A stretch of 64,000 bases of DNA. Source: Actinobacillus capsulatus DSM 19761. GTDB taxonomy: Bacteria > Pseudomonadota > Gammaproteobacteria > Enterobacterales > Pasteurellaceae. The notes below the pieces were generated by a model. The model searched no databases and had not been told where the DNA came from. It saw only the letters and a program-made list of their open reading frames with translations. The position numbers and the translations under genes are program-made. The stretch is from the NCBI RefSeq assembly GCF_000374285.1, contig NZ_KB893938.1, positions 53,871 through 117,870 on the forward strand, in the 5' to 3' direction. This document shows positions 28,872 to 39,150 of this stretch, one piece after another (the first letter of the stretch is position 1; every line of letters begins with the position of its first letter).

Positions 28872-30806
28872 TTATTTTTCAGCAGCTTGTGAATTTTTCT
28901 TAAAATTTGACCGCTTGCGATAAGATACAGGTGGTTGAATTCGACTCAAATTTTGCAATTTCTGTTTTTCCGTGTGCAACAGCTCCGGCAGCTTGCTCGT
29001 TAACTCAACCATAAATTGCTGATAACTCGCTTGCTTTTTACTAATGTCCGTCAATTGCATTTCCCAATGTGCGGTCATATCCGGCTGAGTTGCTTCATCC
29101 GGCAACGCACTAATTAAAATTCTCCCAGCTTCTGTACTATGAATATTACGTCCTTTTTTAACTAAAAACCCCCGTTTGAACAGCAATTCGATGATACCGG
29201 CACGTGTGGCTTCTGTCCCTAAACCATCTGTTTCACGCAATACTCTTTTAAGCTGTTTGTCTTGTACAAAACGCGCAATACCGGTCATGGCTGATAATAA
29301 ACTTGCATCGGTAAAATAGCGAGGCGGCTGAGTTTTTTTACTGACAATCTCGCCTTTTTCACAGTGTAATTGCTGCCCTTTTTTTACAACTGGCAACAAC
29401 GGCTCTAATACTTCGTCACTGTCTTCTTTGCCTAGTAATGCTTTCCAACCAGCAATAATTAAATTTCGAGCTTGCGCACTAAAGGTTCCACCAGCGATCT
29501 CCAACATAATTTTACCTTTGCGATATTCTGCATCTGGACAAAATTGCATTAAGTATTGACGGGCAATCAATTGATAAATACGCTTTTCGTTTTCTGTTAG
29601 TTGTACCGAGCCTTGACGAGCTGTCGGGATAATTGCGTGGTGCGCTTCAACCTTTTTATCATTCCAACAGCGATTACGAATTTCAGGATCAACTACCTCT
29701 GGTTTTTCTTTATACTCATTCAGATGATGTGCAATTGCCGCCATCACTTTAAAACGCTCGGCATAATGTTCATTCGGTAGATAACGGTTATCCGAACGGG
29801 GATAAGTAATCAACTTATGCGTTTCGTATAGTTTCTGACAAATATCCAACACCGCCTGTGCCGACAGCCCATAACGACGTGCCGCATCAATTTGTAACAC
29901 CGATAATGAATAAGGTAATGGAGCGGTTTCAGTTTCAATTTTATCTTGATAGTCCATTACCAATGCGGCTTGGTCGGTAATGCGTTTAACCACATTTTCC
30001 GCCAAACTTTTGGATAACACACGACCATCTTCATCTTGGTAATCTTCACAAGCCTTACTTGGTTGCCATTGTGCGGTAAAACGTTCTTGGGTTTCCGGTA
30101 CAATAATATGGGCTAATACTTCAAAATAGTCTTTCGGTACGAAATGTTCAATTTCCAGATCTCGGCGCACAATCAAACCTAACACTGGAGTTTGCACACG
30201 TCCGACCGATAATACACCCTGATAACCTGCCCAACGGCCTTGTAAGGTATAAGCACGTGTCATATTAATGCCATATAACCAATCAGCTCTTGCACGTGCC
30301 AAGGCAGAAGTTGCAAGCGGTATAAAATCACGATTATTTTGCAATTTATCAATCGCTTTTTTTACTGCACTCGGGTTGAGATCGCTAACCAAACAACGTT
30401 GAATCTGATTACGTTTTTCTGGCGCAATATTCAAGTAGCTAAACACTTCATCAACGAGTAGCTGCCCTTCTCTATCCGGATCGCCAGCATTTACCAATAC
30501 ATCTGCTTTTTTTACCAATTTTTCGACCACTTGTAGCTGCTTCAATGTTTCTTTTTTCGGCACTAATTTCCATTGTTGCGGAATAATCGGTAAATGTTCC
30601 ATACGCCACATTTTAAAACGCTCATCATAAGCATCCGGTTCTGCTTGTTCTAATAAATGACCGATACACCAAGTTACCACATCGTTTTCGCCACATTGAA
30701 TATAACCGTCTCCACGGGTATGTGGCTTAGGCAACACATCTGCGATTGCCCTTGCTAAACTTGGTTTTTCCGCTAAAAATACTCTCAAAGTTCTTTTCTC
30801 TAACAT
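28872..30806 (-). CDS. topB: DNA topoisomerase III
   Basis: A 644-residue type IA topoisomerase with N-terminal toprim ([17 protein letters not shown]...[16 protein letters not shown]), [17 protein letters not shown], and the active-site region [13 protein letters not shown] (Tyr). The length and order match E. coli TopB except for a shorter basic tail. It decatenates precatenanes and intermediates with single-stranded regions. The start at 30806 gives a family-like N-terminus; the in-frame upstream stretch and a second adjacent ATG are less likely. Confidence 0.95.
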   Translation of the reverse strand: MLEKRTLRVFLAEKPSLARAIADVLPKPHTRGDGYIQCGENDVVTWCIGHLLEQAEPDAYDERFKMWRMEHLPIIPQQWKLVPKKETLKQLQVVEKLVKKADVLVNAGDPDREGQLLVDEVFSYLNIAPEKRNQIQRCLVSDLNPSAVKKAIDKLQNNRDFIPLATSALARARADWLYGINMTRAYTLQGRWAGYQGVLSVGRVQTPVLGLIVRRDLEIEHFVPKDYFEVLAHIIVPETQERFTAQWQPSKACEDYQDEDGRVLSKSLAENVVKRITDQAALVMDYQDKIETETAPLPYSLSVLQIDAARRYGLSAQAVLDICQKLYETHKLITYPRSDNRYLPNEHYAERFKVMAAIAHHLNEYKEKPEVVDPEIRNRCWNDKKVEAHHAIIPTARQGSVQLTENEKRIYQLIARQYLMQFCPDAEYRKGKIMLEIAGGTFSAQARNLIIAGWKALLGKEDSDEVLEPLLPVVKKGQQLHCEKGEIVSKKTQPPRYFTDASLLSAMTGIARFVQDKQLKRVLRETDGLGTEATRAGIIELLFKRGFLVKKGRNIHSTEAGRILISALPDEATQPDMTAHWEMQLTDISKKQASYQQFMVELTSKLPELLHTEKQKLQNLSRIQPPVSYRKRSNFKKNSQAAEK

Positions 30807-30955
30807 CATTCTGCTTTTATTAGGCAAAATTGTCTGATTTTTCTTTTTAAAAAGCAATAGGTTGGACAAGATCTGTATCTGCCCCCATTTCTCAAATTGT
30901 CATATTTCCTCAGTAAACTTCGTGCCGAATTATATAGCAACCTTAAGGAGTTTTT

Positions 30956-31938
30956 ATGAAGCTATCAAAAATCGCTTTTGTTTTTATTGCAGCAAGTGCT
31001 GTTGCACAAGCAGAACAAGTATCACCTAACTCTGCAAAAAATGTGATTTTATTGATCAGTGATGGTACTGGCATTAATACTTGGAAAGCGGCAAGTCATT
31101 TTCGCCATGGTGCATTAGGTAAAGAAGTTTATGATAAATTTGATGTGGAATTATTTGCTTCAACTTACCCGCTAAACACTTCCACCAAACCGACCCATTT
31201 ACTTAAAAACTCAGTTAAATTCGATCCGAAAAGTCTTTGGAACAAAGATAAATCCGCTTATCAGCACAAAGGTAATCTCACTAACTACACCAGCCATTTC
31301 AGCGGATACGAATATGCTCAAACCGACTTTACCGACAGCGCTGCAGCAGCTACTACGCTCGCTAGCGGACAAAAAACCTATAACAATGCGATTAACTGGT
31401 CGAATAACGACACGCGTATTAAAAATATTGGTGAAGATGTAGTGGAATCAGGCCGTTCGCTCGGGGTAATCCGCTCAGTACAATGGAGTCACGCGACACC
31501 GACAGAATTCTTATCACATAATGTAAACCGCAATAATTACGCTGAGATCGCTCAAGAAGCGGTTAAATCCGGACGAGCATCCGTCATTATGGGCGCAGGT
31601 CACCCTTATTTCGATCAAAATGGTAAAGCTATTCAACCTAAATCTGAAAAGGACTTCCGTTTTGTTGGCGGTAAAGAAACTTGGGAAAATTTAGTAGCAG
31701 GCAAAACCGATTACAAATTAGTTAACAGTAAAGCAGATTTTGCTGCGCTTGCTGAAGGTAAATTAGATTTTAACGGTAAACAAAAAATTCTCGGTACCGC
31801 ACCAAATAATGCAACATTACAATTTAATCAAGATGGCGTTACTACAGGAAATTTACTTGAAAATCAACCGGATTTAGCCACTACGATCTTAGGCGCGTTA
31901 AATGTCGTGAGTAAAAATGATAAAGGCTTCTTCACACA
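30956..31938 (+). pseudogene. Alkaline phosphatase gene truncated at its 3' end
   Basis: The frame starts with a signal peptide (MKLSKIAFVFIAASAVAQA). It then shows alkaline-phosphatase landmarks: metal-site LISDGTGINTW, nucleophile TDSAAAATTLASGQKTYNNAI, and SVQWSHATPTEFLSHN. Homology ends near GALNVVSKNDKGFF (about residue 328). The open frame continues to 32,161, but only by reading the opposite strand of a phage remnant. The C-terminal part with the remaining zinc-binding histidines and aspartates is missing, so the product should be inactive. Confidence 0.85.
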
Positions 31939-31951
31939 TACAGAAAAAAGA

Positions 31952-31985
31952 AAACCCAGCGACTTTTTACGACCACTGGGTTTGT
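31952..31985 (-). terminator. Terminator at the end of the Mu-like relic
   Basis: AAACCCAG and CTGGGTTT form an eight-base stem around an AT-rich loop. On the minus strand it is followed by a T-rich run and lies directly after the mor-like relic, so it is probably the phage early/middle-operon terminator. Confidence 0.6.
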
Positions 31986-32340
31986 TTTTAGGTATTGGGC
32001 GAACATATCAAACTGTCTTTTTGCAATTTCTTCTTTCTGCACACGTTTCACAGTTTTGTAAATCTACGGCAAAGAAAGCCTGTATTTTTGGCAAGATGGG
32101 TGTGATTATTACCGGTGAACTCGTTGAAAATTTGCTTCTCGCGCTCACAGGTGAAAAGTGACATTGATTTCGGCACATACACATTCCATCCACCTCAGCT
32201 ATACCCTGTTTTCAACGCTACAATCATACCATCAGTATCAATATCAGGAAAGCACTCACGCACCGCCGTTACCGTATATTTTACAAATATCTGCCAATAA
32301 AGCGGAGGTTTTGGTTTGAAAGTCATTATTATCAAATTTG
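31986..32340 (-). pseudogene. Relic of a Mu-like Mor transcription activator gene
   Basis: Read in pieces on the minus strand: DTDGMIVALKTGYS, then GGWNVYVPKSMSLFTCEREK, QIFNEFTGNNHTHLAKKYRLSLP, a stop, and IYKTVKRVQKEEIAKRQFD. The same order occurs in the intact Mor of the large prophage here (GGQAIYLPRGDRL..IFDQFNGKNMPELSKRFNLSEPHIYAIIRKQRKLI). Stops and at least two frame changes make it dead. Confidence 0.78.
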
Positions 32341-32350
32341 GTATCTATCA

Positions 32351-32670
32351 TCATTTACCTACTCGTTTTTTCCACTGTTTAAGCTGCTCAATTATCGAAG
32401 CCGTCTGCTCACCATCCAGCTCACACCAATCGACCTCAGCATAATACCGCTTCACATACGCATTCAACGCTGCTGACGTACTTTCCTTCACGCCCGTTTT
32501 CCACACTGCCCATAAATTTCGCTGCAAAGCTGAAAGTGCTGAAGTGCCATTCGGCAAGAGAATTTTTGCACCTTTTTACTGCAGTATTTGGACCAGTTTT
32601 ACTAAATCTGAATAGCTTACTTCAACTAACTTTTAGCAATATACACCAGCTGCAATAATCGTTTTCTCAT
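32351..32670 (-). pseudogene. Relic of a Mu-like gemA (DUF1018) gene
   Basis: The minus strand starts MRKRLLQLVYIAKS then stop, like the gemA N-terminus. After lost sequence it gives a clean C-terminal DUF1018 segment (NLWAVWKTGVKESTSAALNAYVKRY and IIEQLKQWKKRV). The intact copy at 50,486 has the parallel KIRAVWIDMYKSG...SEQALNKFM and LLEMLKKWQGRM. The middle is deleted, so this is a fragment. Confidence 0.75.
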
Positions 32671-32699
32671 CGTTTACCTCTTAAAATTTCTTTTAATCG

Positions 32700-32831
32700 C
32701 TACGCATTACGTACCATTTGCGCCTGTTCTTCGGCTAATTCCTCCGCTGTTTTCAGCGGTGACGGTAGCAACTCAGGATATTCACGCCACGGCAAGGTTT
32801 CCAGCAACTGCTTAGGCATCAAGAACCAATC
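32700..32831 (-). pseudogene. Relic of a Mu-like gp16-type gene, C-terminal end
   Basis: The minus strand reads WFLMPKQLLETLPWREYPEL followed by a Lys/Glu-rich tail ending MVRNA. It parallels WFPTPKELFEALPRRVVPESL in the intact prophage gene at 50,140. It precedes the gemA relic exactly as in the intact phage. Its upstream edge at about 32,832 is fused directly to the decayed mod gene. Confidence 0.7.
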
Positions 32832-33394
32832 ACTTCATCAATGGGTGATAAAATCACGCTGTCATCTTTGAGTAGATTTCAGGCAAGATGCAAACGAGAG
32901 AGCATCATATTCAGCCAGTTGCTATGGAAATGCCCATTCTCTTTGGCATTTTTGCGAAAGGCTTTTTGAACAAACCATCTTCGCCTGCTTCGCCAGTTTG
33001 AGCTTGATAGTCAGCTTGGCTTTGGGCGAAATTATCGTTGTAAACGAAGTCATTACCTGTGTTATAAGGTGAGGCGATGTAGATCATTTTGATCGAATTG
33101 AAATAGGATTTTTGTAAGGCTTTCTATACTTCAAGATTTTCGCCTTCAATAAAGATATTTTGCATTTGTTCGAAATTCGCACTCTCTTCTATACAAGGTG
33201 TGAGTGTTTTTTGTGTTAGTATTTGTAATTGAGATGATAGCGGTCAGGTTCGGTAGAAATGTTGTCAGAGAAAATCTGTTGAAACTTATCAAAATCAATT
33301 TTGCCCTCGCTAAAAATTTCAGACACAAGCGCTTTTAATTGAGAAAGTTATTGATCTTTAAGCGAAAAGTTGGCAAGGCTGTGCTATTAGACAT
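32832..33394 (-). pseudogene. mod: Decayed type III restriction-modification methyltransferase gene (mod), 5' part
   Basis: Across three frames the minus strand gives MSNSTALPTF, then ALVSEIFSEGKIDFDKFQQI and NISTEPDRYHLN, FIEGENLEV stop KALQKSYFNSIKMIYIASPYNTGNDFVYND, and SNWLNMMLSRLHLA. This is the N-terminal half of a Mod beta-class adenine methyltransferase. The catalytic DPPYNTGNDF is changed to ASPYNTGNDF and there are several stops and frameshifts. The target-recognition domain and the res gene are absent. The fragment ends abruptly at the Mu-like relic. Confidence 0.85.
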
Positions 33395-33529
33395 TATGAT
33401 GTCCCTTTGAAAAAATTCAAAAGCTTATTCTACAAATTCTTTTAAACAAAGAGTAAGCGGTTAAATTTTTAGATTTTTTTGCAAATTTTGCTAGAATGTC
33501 GGCTTTATTTTAATGACACAAAAATTTCT

Positions 33530-34492
33530 ATGATTGACTTTCGTCCTTTTTATCAACAAATCGCTACAACTCCTCTTTCCGCTTGGCTGGAAACTTTGCC
33601 TTTACAATTAAAACAATGGGAAAAAACTACGCATAGTGATTATGCAAAGTGGGCAAAAATTGTCGATTTTATGCCGAATTCAACCGCTTGTATTAATTTG
33701 AAAGATAAAGTGGAATCTATTCCGCACATTCCGCTTTCCGTTGGCGAAACCAAACGGCTTACTCATCATTTAAAACAGCTGATGCCTTGGCGTAAAGGTC
33801 CTTATCATTTGCATGGGATTCATATTGATACCGAGTGGCGTTCCGATTTCAAATGGGATCGTGTCCTTCCACACCTTGCCCCACTGAAAGACCGTACCAT
33901 TTTAGATGTTGGTTGTGGTAGTGGTTACCATATGTGGCGTATGATTGGCGAAGGCGCAAAAATGGTGGTAGGAATTGACCCAACCGAATTATTCCTTTGC
34001 CAATTTGAAGTGGTGCGTAAGTTACTCGGTAATGACCGCCGAGCAAATCTAATTCCGCTTGGAATTGAGCAAATGCAACCGTTAGCCGCTTTTGATACGG
34101 TTTTCTCAATGGGGGTACTTTATCATCGTAAATCACCGTTAGATCATCTTTCACAGCTTAAAGCACAACTGGTGAAAGGCGGTGAATTGGTGTTGGAAAC
34201 GTTAGTAATTGATGGCGATGTGAATACTTGTCTTGTGCCTGCCGATCGCTATGCCAAAATGAAAAATGTTTATTTTATTCCATCGGTAGCTTGCCTAATT
34301 AATTGGTTAGAAAAGGTTGGTTTTAAAAATGTCCGTTGTGTTGATCAAGCTGTTACTACACAGGAAGAACAACGCAAAACCGATTGGTTAGAGAATGAGA
34401 GTTTGGTCGATTTCCTCGATCCAAATGATCATAGTAAAACCATTGAAGGCTATCCTGCACCGAAACGTGCGGTGATTTTAGCCAATGCCTAA
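33530..34492 (+). CDS. cmoB: tRNA U34 carboxymethyltransferase CmoB
   Basis: The 320-residue protein matches CmoB along its length: N-terminal [13 protein letters not shown]-rich [25 protein letters not shown], and a SAM-binding domain with [15 protein letters not shown]. It transfers the carboxymethyl group from carboxy-SAM to hydroxyuridine 34 of tRNAs. The start at 33530 is the family start; cmoA is not in the window. Confidence 0.95.
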   Translation: MIDFRPFYQQIATTPLSAWLETLPLQLKQWEKTTHSDYAKWAKIVDFMPNSTACINLKDKVESIPHIPLSVGETKRLTHHLKQLMPWRKGPYHLHGIHIDTEWRSDFKWDRVLPHLAPLKDRTILDVGCGSGYHMWRMIGEGAKMVVGIDPTELFLCQFEVVRKLLGNDRRANLIPLGIEQMQPLAAFDTVFSMGVLYHRKSPLDHLSQLKAQLVKGGELVLETLVIDGDVNTCLVPADRYAKMKNVYFIPSVACLINWLEKVGFKNVRCVDQAVTTQEEQRKTDWLENESLVDFLDPNDHSKTIEGYPAPKRAVILANA

Positions 34493-34510
34493 CACATATA
34501 CCTAGCTGCT

Positions 34511-34541
34511 AAAGCCTCACATTGCTGAGGCTTTATTCTTT
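34511..34541 (+). terminator. Rho-independent terminator of cmoB
   Basis: AAAGCCTCA and TGAGGCTTTA pair around a short loop, followed by a T-rich run. Confidence 0.85.
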
Positions 34542-34638
34542 TGAACTAAATCAAACTCGTTCCAATTTACCCCATTTTTTGTATATCCCCCTATTTTCGT
34601 CAGTTTTAAAATTTTAAAAAACGAATGGAGTATAAATT

Positions 34639-34857
34639 ATGTCGAACCCTTTTACTGTCGCTTGGAGCCGTAAACAACAAGTTATGTGTTTGGGTCATTG
34701 GATCATTCATTATAACGGCAGAGAACTCATTCTTCCGAAAGAATGTCAAGATGAAGATATGGTCACAAAAGGGATTTATAACTATATGGTTCTGGATGAT
34801 GAGCTTTATTTAGAAGGCTTGGATGAAGACGATTGGATTGTGGAAAATATTGAATAG
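34639..34857 (+). CDS. Small acidic protein of unknown function, possibly shortened
   Basis: A 72-residue acidic protein (MSNPFTVAWSRKQQVMCLGHWIIHYNG...) with a GGAGTA Shine-Dalgarno before the ATG. I recognise no family. The two stop codons TAG TGA end it, yet the same frame then continues open for about 27 sensible codons to 34,942. This suggests that the ancestral protein was longer and was cut by point mutation. Confidence 0.6.
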   Translation: MSNPFTVAWSRKQQVMCLGHWIIHYNGRELILPKECQDEDMVTKGIYNYMVLDDELYLEGLDEDDWIVENIE

Positions 34858-34980
34858 TGAAGTGATTGTTTTATCAAACAAGATGGGCGATTAGAGGAAG
34901 AGATTATTCGCTATTCTTATCAAGCAGTAAATAAAGAGGACTAGTGTTGTAGCAGTTGCGGAGGCTATATCTAAAAGCTA

Positions 34981-35027
34981 ATAAGCGGTCAAAATTTGCA
35001 AATTTTTTGCAAAAATCAACCGCTTGT
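34981..35027. terminator. Uptake-sequence inverted pair downstream of mltA
   Basis: ATAAGCGGTC and CAACCGCTTGT flank matching AAATTTTGC-type arms. It lies between the small acidic gene and the convergent mltA end and can serve both. Confidence 0.7.
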
Positions 35028-35039
35028 TACAATGAGAGA

Positions 35040-36146
35040 TTAGTTTAATACCCAAACACGTCCGTAGTGTTTCATCAAACCGGCTTTATGGCCTGCTTCA
35101 TCACCAATACCTTGGTATAAGTCAAAGTGATGACCTTTTACCGCACCACCGACATCTAATGCCACCATTAAACGTAATTCGTGTTTGCCAGTCCAGTTAC
35201 CGGCATGATCGATTAACGGCGTTTCAACCAATAACACGCTGCCTGACGGCACAAGGCTTTTATCCGAAGCCACCGATGCTAATGCGACTAATGGTACACC
35301 TGCCGAACCTTTTACTTGACCGGTCGGGTCATTTTTAAAGAAAACATAAGACGGGTTACGTTCTAATAAACCTTGTACACGATGCGGATTACGCTCTCCC
35401 CATTCACGAATTGCTTGAATAGACATTTTCTCTTTTGGAATCTCACCATCTTCAACTAACAAACGACCAACACTTGTATATTTAAAGCCGTTTTGACCTG
35501 CATAAGCGAAATAATTTAAACGACCGTCACCGAAATCAACATAACCGCTACCCTGCACGCCAAGTAAGAAGTTATCTAACATTGAATCGCTGTAAGCAAG
35601 TTCTAAACCTTTGCCTTCCAATGCGCCGTCATAAATTTGTGAACGAGTGAAGCGTTTTTGGCTTGGCATCGCATAAATTGGGTGTTGATATTTACCCTGA
35701 GGTGTACGGCGTGCGTGAATAACGGGAGAATAGTAGCCGGTCATTAGCACGTTTTGAAAACCATCTTCACCACGCATTTGTAACGCATGAATATTATAAC
35801 GGGCTAAATCCGATACTTTACCGCCCGAAGCGATCCATGAGGAAACTTTGCCATAAGTGCCTGCATAACGACCGGTAATACCGCCGGCATACGCACGTAC
35901 ATTATTTAGCTGTTTTAAGAAGTCTTGGAAATTAACAATAGATCCATTTGCCTCTACCTTCGGTGTGCTGACAAAATTATGCGGAATATATTGACGACCT
36001 TTATATACCGCACCAAACCTTGCGTATTCGGCTTGATAAGCACGCTGCCCACGCTGCCCTTTGTTTACATTATCTGAAGAACAGCTTGCAACCAAAAGTG
36101 CAACCGCTGTTACTTTTGCCCACGTTTTATATGCTTTCCAATTCAT
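35040..36146 (-). CDS. mltA: Membrane-bound lytic murein transglycosylase A
   Basis: A 368-residue lipoprotein with a lipobox (LLVASC, Cys22), the MltA domain and the C-terminal 3D domain, with conserved DVGGAVKGHHFDLYQGIGDEAG containing the catalytic-type aspartates. It cleaves the glycan strands of peptidoglycan from the outer membrane. The length and order match E. coli MltA. Confidence 0.94.
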   Translation of the reverse strand: MNWKAYKTWAKVTAVALLVASCSSDNVNKGQRGQRAYQAEYARFGAVYKGRQYIPHNFVSTPKVEANGSIVNFQDFLKQLNNVRAYAGGITGRYAGTYGKVSSWIASGGKVSDLARYNIHALQMRGEDGFQNVLMTGYYSPVIHARRTPQGKYQHPIYAMPSQKRFTRSQIYDGALEGKGLELAYSDSMLDNFLLGVQGSGYVDFGDGRLNYFAYAGQNGFKYTSVGRLLVEDGEIPKEKMSIQAIREWGERNPHRVQGLLERNPSYVFFKNDPTGQVKGSAGVPLVALASVASDKSLVPSGSVLLVETPLIDHAGNWTGKHELRLMVALDVGGAVKGHHFDLYQGIGDEAGHKAGLMKHYGRVWVLN

Positions 36147-36359
36147 AAAAAACCTTAAGTAATGATTGATAACAGATTAATAGAAAAGAGGTTAGCGTAT
36201 CAAAATTCCCGTTAAAACGATACTAAATTTTTATCCTTTACACAGCCTTAATTTACGATATTTTATGCTATTTCTGTTTCAAATTCAGTCAAACAAACTA
36301 ATTTCGATAAATTATGCTTGCAATGATGCTAAAAACGAGTATTATAGACCGCATACAGA

Positions 36360-36436
<77 letters not shown>

Positions 36437-36444
36437 GGATTCCT

Positions 36445-36472
36445 AGCCCCCGATAATATCGGGGGCTTTTTT
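36445..36472 (+). terminator. Rho-independent terminator of tRNA-fMet
   Basis: AGCCCCCGATA and TATCGGGGGCT form a near-perfect stem followed by six T residues, nine bases after the tRNA. Confidence 0.9.
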
Positions 36473-36563
36473 GTATCTGCAAAAAATAAATGAAAATTTA
36501 CCGCTTGCACCTTATCTTCTTTTACCAGTAGACTTTCCCAAAATCCTTGGCAGCTTTCTAGAT

Positions 36564-38024
36564 ATGAACAATATTCTTACCATCACACAACTTAACTACT
36601 CTGTACGCAATTTACTTGAAATGGAATTAGGACAAGTTTGGCTTACCGGTGAAATTTCCAATTTTAGCCAACCAGTTTCCGGACATTGGTATCTCACGCT
36701 TAAAGACGAAAATGCTCAAGTGCGTGGTGCGATGTTCAGAATGAAAAACCAACGAGTCACTTTTCGCCCGCAAAACGGTATGCAAGTACTGGTGCGTGCC
36801 AGCGTTAGTTTATATGAGCCTCGCGGTGACTATCAAATCATTATTGAAAGTATGCAACCTGCCGGTGGCGGCTTGTTACAACAACAATTTGAACAACTAA
36901 AAATGAAACTGGCTGCCGAAGGGCTTTTTGCACAAGAAAAGAAAAAAGCCATTCCGCCTTTTGCCAAACGGGTCGGCATTATTACTTCTTCAAGCGGTGC
37001 AGCATTACAGGATATTCTAAATATTCTAAAACGCCGTGATCCGAGCTTGGCGATCATTATTTATCCGACTCTAGTACAAGGTAAAGAAGCGACACAAGAT
37101 ATTGTAAATACGATTGATTTAGCTAATCGGCGCCGAGAATGTGATGTATTAATTGTTGGACGAGGTGGCGGTTCGCTAGAAGATTTATGGTGTTTTAACG
37201 AAGAAGCGGTCGCTCATGCTATTTTCCGTTCGGATATTCCGGTTATTAGTGCGGTAGGTCACGAAACCGATGTGACGATTGCCGATTTTGTTGCGGATCT
37301 AAGAGCACCTACCCCCTCTGCTGCAGCAGAATTGGTTAGCCGAGATCAACAAGAGTTAATCCGCCAACTACAACATCAATTTGACAAATTAAGTCTTGCT
37401 TTTGACCGCTTGTGGACAGATAAACAAGCACATTTCGAGCGTTTAAAACTACGTTTAAATGCTCAACATCCTGCTCGTCAGGTACAAATGCAGCAGCAAC
37501 GATTAGCCCAATTTAGTTATCGCTTAGAAAATGCAATACACAAAACTTATTTAACCGAAAAACAGAAACTCGCACAATTGTTGCTACGTTTAACCAATCG
37601 GCACCCACAGCGTCAGTTAAAACAGCAGCAAGTACAATTAAAACAAGTAAACTATCGCCTAATTCAAGCGATAGCACAAACATTAATCCGCAAACAAAAC
37701 CAGTGGAAACATGTTACTGAACAAGTGAAACGTAATCCGTTGCCATACTATATAGAAAAGAAAAATCAGCAGTATGCACAATTAGCACAACGACTTCAGT
37801 TTGCGATTGAAAAGAAATTAGCAAAAGAACAGCAGAAATTCCAAGAGCTTTGTACAAAAATAGATGGTTTAAGCCCGCTAAAAATTTTGGCGAGAGGCTA
37901 CTCTGTAACCCAAATATCACAGGGTAAAATTCTTCGTTCAACCAAAAACCTTGAGATAGGAACTCAAATCACCACCAAACTTTCGCAAGGTGAAATTGTG
38001 AGTGAAATCATTAAAATTAATTGA
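36564..38024 (+). CDS. xseA: Exodeoxyribonuclease VII large subunit
   Basis: A 486-residue protein with an N-terminal OB fold ([30 protein letters not shown]), the catalytic domain ([24 protein letters not shown]...[16 protein letters not shown]...[24 protein letters not shown]) and a long coiled coil. It degrades single-stranded DNA with XseB. The ATG at 36564 begins the conserved OB fold; an upstream extension is a read-through of the spacer. Confidence 0.95.
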   Translation: MNNILTITQLNYSVRNLLEMELGQVWLTGEISNFSQPVSGHWYLTLKDENAQVRGAMFRMKNQRVTFRPQNGMQVLVRASVSLYEPRGDYQIIIESMQPAGGGLLQQQFEQLKMKLAAEGLFAQEKKKAIPPFAKRVGIITSSSGAALQDILNILKRRDPSLAIIIYPTLVQGKEATQDIVNTIDLANRRRECDVLIVGRGGGSLEDLWCFNEEAVAHAIFRSDIPVISAVGHETDVTIADFVADLRAPTPSAAAELVSRDQQELIRQLQHQFDKLSLAFDRLWTDKQAHFERLKLRLNAQHPARQVQMQQQRLAQFSYRLENAIHKTYLTEKQKLAQLLLRLTNRHPQRQLKQQQVQLKQVNYRLIQAIAQTLIRKQNQWKHVTEQVKRNPLPYYIEKKNQQYAQLAQRLQFAIEKKLAKEQQKFQELCTKIDGLSPLKILARGYSVTQISQGKILRSTKNLEIGTQITTKLSQGEIVSEIIKIN

Positions 38025-38103
38025 TTAAAATATAATCTACATTATTCTAATTAATATTTTCTTTGCCAAATCAAAGTGTTATTTGTTCTAGTGCATTGTT
38101 GTT

Positions 38104-38143
38104 CACGAAGTTATCCACAAGTTGTGTGAATAACTTCGTTTTT
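38104..38143 (+). terminator. Rho-independent terminator of xseA
   Basis: ACGAAGTTAT and ATAACTTCGT pair with a further CACA/TGTG inner stem, followed by a T-run. Confidence 0.8.
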
Positions 38144-38200
38144 CAAGTTAAAATAAGTGTTGCTTTTTAATGCAAACAATGTTTTATACGTTTTTATCCC

Positions 38201-38229
38201 TTGCATAAGCGGACTAATTTCCCTATAAT
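38201..38229 (+). promoter_or_regulatory. Sigma-70 promoter of the tRNA-Leu locus
   Basis: TTGCAT (38,201-38,206) and TATAAT (38,224-38,229) are 17 bases apart. The first tRNA-Leu copy starts 44 bases after the -10 element. Confidence 0.75.
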
Positions 38230-38272
38230 CCTATCCGTTCTCAGTTCTGAGAAATTCACTGAATTCATCCTT

Positions 38273-38330
38273 GCCTGGGTGGCGAAATTGGTAGACGCAG
38301 CGGGTTCAAAATCCTTTGCGTAGAACCACT
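38273..38330 (+). pseudogene. Partial tRNA-Leu, 5' half only
   Basis: GCCTGGGTGGCGAAATTGG followed by a D arm and an anticodon region with loop TTCAAAA copies the 5' half of a tRNA-Leu(CAA). The anticodon stem no longer pairs well on its 3' side, and the variable arm, T arm and acceptor 3' strand are missing. It stands in front of an intact copy and looks like the remnant of an original tRNA split by integration or deletion. Confidence 0.75.
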
Positions 38331-38364
38331 AAAAAATTTGGTAAAATCTAGAAAACCACTCTTA

Positions 38365-38450
38365 GCCTGAGTGACGAAATTGGTAGACGTAGCGGATTCA
38401 AAATCCGCCGGTGAATAACCATGTCGGTTCGAGTCCGACCTCAGGCACCA
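38365..38450 (+). tRNA. tRNA-Leu (anticodon CAA)
   Basis: An 86-base class II tRNA with acceptor GCCTGAG/CTCAGGC, anticodon stem-loop GCGGATTCAAAATCCGC, long variable arm, TTCGAGTC T loop and encoded CCA. It reads UUG. It lies directly before an integrative-element-type parA gene; tRNA-Leu is a known integration site for ICEHin1056-type elements. Confidence 0.94.
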
Positions 38451-38517
38451 TACCTAAAACCCTTCCTTTTAAAGCCAATACTCCTTAACGTTAATTTCTT
38501 TGTTAAGTGAGTAAATT

Positions 38518-39150
38518 ATGAATTTATTACAAAACGCTTCAAATAAGCCCTTTGTTATTACTGTAGCTTCAACTAAAGGCGGCTCAGCAAAAAGTACAAA
38601 TGCAGCAAATATTGGTGCATTTTGCGCTGAACATGGCTTAAAAACTCTTCTCATTGATACTGATACCCAACCGACATTAAGTTCTTATTATGCATTGGAT
38701 TATCAGGCTCCTGGTGGTACTTATGAATTTCTACATTTTAGAGATGTAGAACCATCACATATTATTTCCAAAACACAAATTCCTAACCTTGACTTGATTC
38801 AGTCAAACGACCCATCAAATAAAATTAGTCCTATGCTACGAGATTCGCCAGATGGTGCACTTCGCTTTAGCTTACTTCTAAGTAAAATTGATGGATACGA
38901 TGTAGTCATTGTAGATACTCGTGGTACTCGCGATATTACCGTAGATATGTCTGTATTAGCTGCGGATGTTCTTTTTTGCCCTATCCTTCCACATATTTTG
39001 TCTGCAAAAGAATTTATTCGCGGCACGATTGGGATGTATCAAGATTTGCAGACTTTTGCAAATTTTGGGTTCACCCTCCCTCCATTGAAAGCTGTCATTA
39101 ATTGTGTTGATCATACTAATGATGTGAAATTTGTTTCAGAACATTTACAC
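38518..39150 (+). pseudogene. ParA/Soj family ATPase of an integrative element, 3' truncated
   Basis: The protein has a deviant Walker A (KGGSAKST), Asp-containing LLIDTDTQPTLSSYY, and VVIVDTRGTRD, as in the ParA-type ATPases encoded at one end of tRNA-targeting integrative elements. Homology ends about SEHLH (39,150). The remaining codons to 39,204 are only the opposite strand of another gene fragment. A normal ParA would be longer, so this one has lost its C-terminus and the rest of the element is missing. Confidence 0.75.

Noticed and set aside
31939..32161. C-terminal 73 codons of the alkaline phosphatase frame as a real domain
   Set aside because: They are the antisense of the mor relic and its terminator; no phosphatase similarity.
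32008..32193. Cys-containing minus-strand frame as a Com-like zinc protein
   Set aside because: The mor relic in another frame explains the same bases much better.
33146..33328. A 60-codon minus-strand frame near the mod remnant
   Set aside because: It is a shifted frame of the Mod N-terminal region; the Mod reading in the other frames is clearly homologous.
38273..38330. A second functional tRNA-Leu
   Set aside because: The T arm, variable arm and 3' acceptor strand are missing and the anticodon stem does not close.
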